Below, piece after piece: positions 4,515 to 5,266 of a stretch of DNA of 5,266 nucleotides. Origin of the DNA: Candidatus Omnitrophota bacterium (GTDB lineage Bacteria > Omnitrophota > Gorgyraeia > Aquiviventales > Aquiviventaceae). Both the position numbers and the translations under genes were made by a program. Each line of letters opens with the position of its first letter. Within the stretch, counting starts at the first letter, position 1. The stretch is from NCBI GenBank assembly GCA_016193195.1, contig JACPSQ010000095.1, forward strand, positions 1-5,266, read 5' to 3'. The notes below the pieces were generated by a model. The model saw only the letters and a list, made by a program, of their open reading frames with translations, ran no database searches and was not told the origin of the DNA.

Positions 4515-5266
4515 ATGGCGGGCGCACAGCGGACGACGATCTCCGTCCTCGGGGATGGGGGCTGGGGGACGGCCCTGGCGATCCATCTCCATGGCCTCGG
4601 CCACGCCGTCACATGGTGGGGGGCCTTTCCTAGCTACCTCACCACCCTCGCTCGCCGACGAGAAAACGTGAAATTCCTCCCGGGGATCCGCATCCCCAAG
4701 TCCATCCGCATCACCGCAGGCCTGCGGGACGCGGTGGAATCGGCTCGCATCATCGTCCTCGCTATTCCTTCGCAATACCTGCGCTCGGTTGCCCGCCAAC
4801 TCAAGGGGCTTTCCCTCAGCGGACAGGGATTCGTGAGCGTCGCCAAGGGGATTGAACAGGGGACGCTCAAACGGATGTCAGAGGTCATCGTGGAAGAGCT
4901 GGGCGGGGTCCGGTTGGCCGTCCTCTCGGGACCGAACATCGCCTCTGAGATCGCCAAGGGCCAGCCGGCGAGCTCTGTGGTGGCCTCACGGCGTCGCGGA
5001 CTCGCCAGAGAGATCCAGCGCGCCTTCATGAGCGAGCGGTTGCGGATCTACACGGCAACCGATGTGAGTGGGGTCGAGTTGGGGGGAGCGCTCAAGAACC
5101 CGATCGCCATCGCGGCCGGGATCGGTGATGGCCTGGGGTTCGGGGCGAACGCCAAGGCTGCGCTGATGACGCGAGGTATCGTGGAAATGGCCCGCCTGGG
5201 CCTCGCCATGGGCGCCAAGAGCGCCACGTTCTGGGGACTGAGCGGGTTGGGCGACTTGGTGACGAC
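4515..5266 (+). CDS. gpsA: NAD(P)H-dependent glycerol-3-phosphate dehydrogenase (partial, runs off right edge)
   Basis: GpsA reversibly reduces dihydroxyacetone phosphate to sn-glycerol 3-phosphate with NAD(P)H in the cytoplasm, supplying the backbone of membrane phospholipids. 250 residues are visible of a family length near 330. The N-terminal Rossmann loop is ISVLGDGGWGTALA (G13-D14-G15-G16-W17-G18). Then come RENVKFLPGI (the family's RENxxYLPG), AIPSQYLR, SVAKGIEQ (K111), LSGPNIASEIAKG (139 onward), the conserved LKN with the catalytic lysine (K194-N195), GIGDGLGFGANAKAALMTRG (N212, R220) and GLSGLGDLVTT at the edge. ATG 4515 is the first possible start, as an in-frame TGA at 4506 blocks anything upstream. 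No Shine-Dalgarno is visible, which fits the nearly leaderless transcript proposed. The loop has GDGG where many GpsA proteins have GAGS; it still satisfies GxGxxG. The preceding terminator makes gpsA a separate transcription unit. Confidence 0.97.
   Translation, partial: MAGAQRTTISVLGDGGWGTALAIHLHGLGHAVTWWGAFPSYLTTLARRRENVKFLPGIRIPKSIRITAGLRDAVESARIIVLAIPSQYLRSVARQLKGLSLSGQGFVSVAKGIEQGTLKRMSEVIVEELGGVRLAVLSGPNIASEIAKGQPASSVVASRRRGLAREIQRAFMSERLRIYTATDVSGVELGGALKNPIAIAAGIGDGLGFGANAKAALMTRGIVEMARLGLAMGAKSATFWGLSGLGDLVT

Noticed and set aside
4455..5029. Minus-strand frames of 114 and 131 codons opposite gpsA
   Set aside because: They are shadows of gpsA, whose conserved motifs define the real frame.
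1..5266. CRISPR array, Cas4 gene or defence island
   Set aside because: The Cas4-like nuclease motif is the C-terminal domain of a helicase, no regularly spaced repeats exist, and the neighbours are housekeeping or unknown genes.

Overview
The window is a GC-rich bacterial chromosome segment with five protein genes, all on the + strand. Nothing in it is an obvious mobile element, CRISPR array, tRNA or rRNA. The glycerol-3-phosphate dehydrogenase at the right edge begins its nucleotide-binding loop with the variant GDGGWG. I associate this with Planctomycetes/Omnitrophota-type (PVC) bacteria, so an uncultivated member of that group is my best guess. It is a weak guess from recalled resemblance, not a search.

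Left part (about 1-3369): the 3' end of an unrecognised gene, probably a beta-rich protein, is followed after 53 bases by a large helicase-nuclease. This protein joins a complete UvrD/PcrA-type superfamily 1A helicase (Q motif, Walker A, DEFQD, QSIYKWRGA and motifs IV-VI all visible) to a C-terminal RecB-family nuclease. The nuclease carries the four cysteines of an AddB/Cas4-type iron-sulphur staple. It is the most informative gene here and probably works in double-strand-break end resection or a related repair step.

Middle part (3370-3742): a 373-base non-coding stretch with unusual structure. In order it holds a large near-perfect hairpin just after the helicase stop, a small hairpin, two tandem copies of a 14-base C-rich unit, a perfect 8-bp hairpin, and an abrupt AT-rich island with a perfect 21-base odd palindrome. 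Two further hairpins follow, ending just before a strong ribosome binding site. The last part looks like a promoter/operator plus a structured 5' leader.

Right part (3743-5266): two small unrecognised genes overlap by 28 bases and are probably translationally coupled. They end in a strong intrinsic terminator whose stem contains the second gene's stop codon. Directly after it lies a candidate extended -10 promoter and then gpsA (glycerol-3-phosphate dehydrogenase, phospholipid precursor synthesis). gpsA runs off the right edge and may be read from a nearly leaderless transcript. The two small genes and gpsA therefore appear to be separate transcription units.
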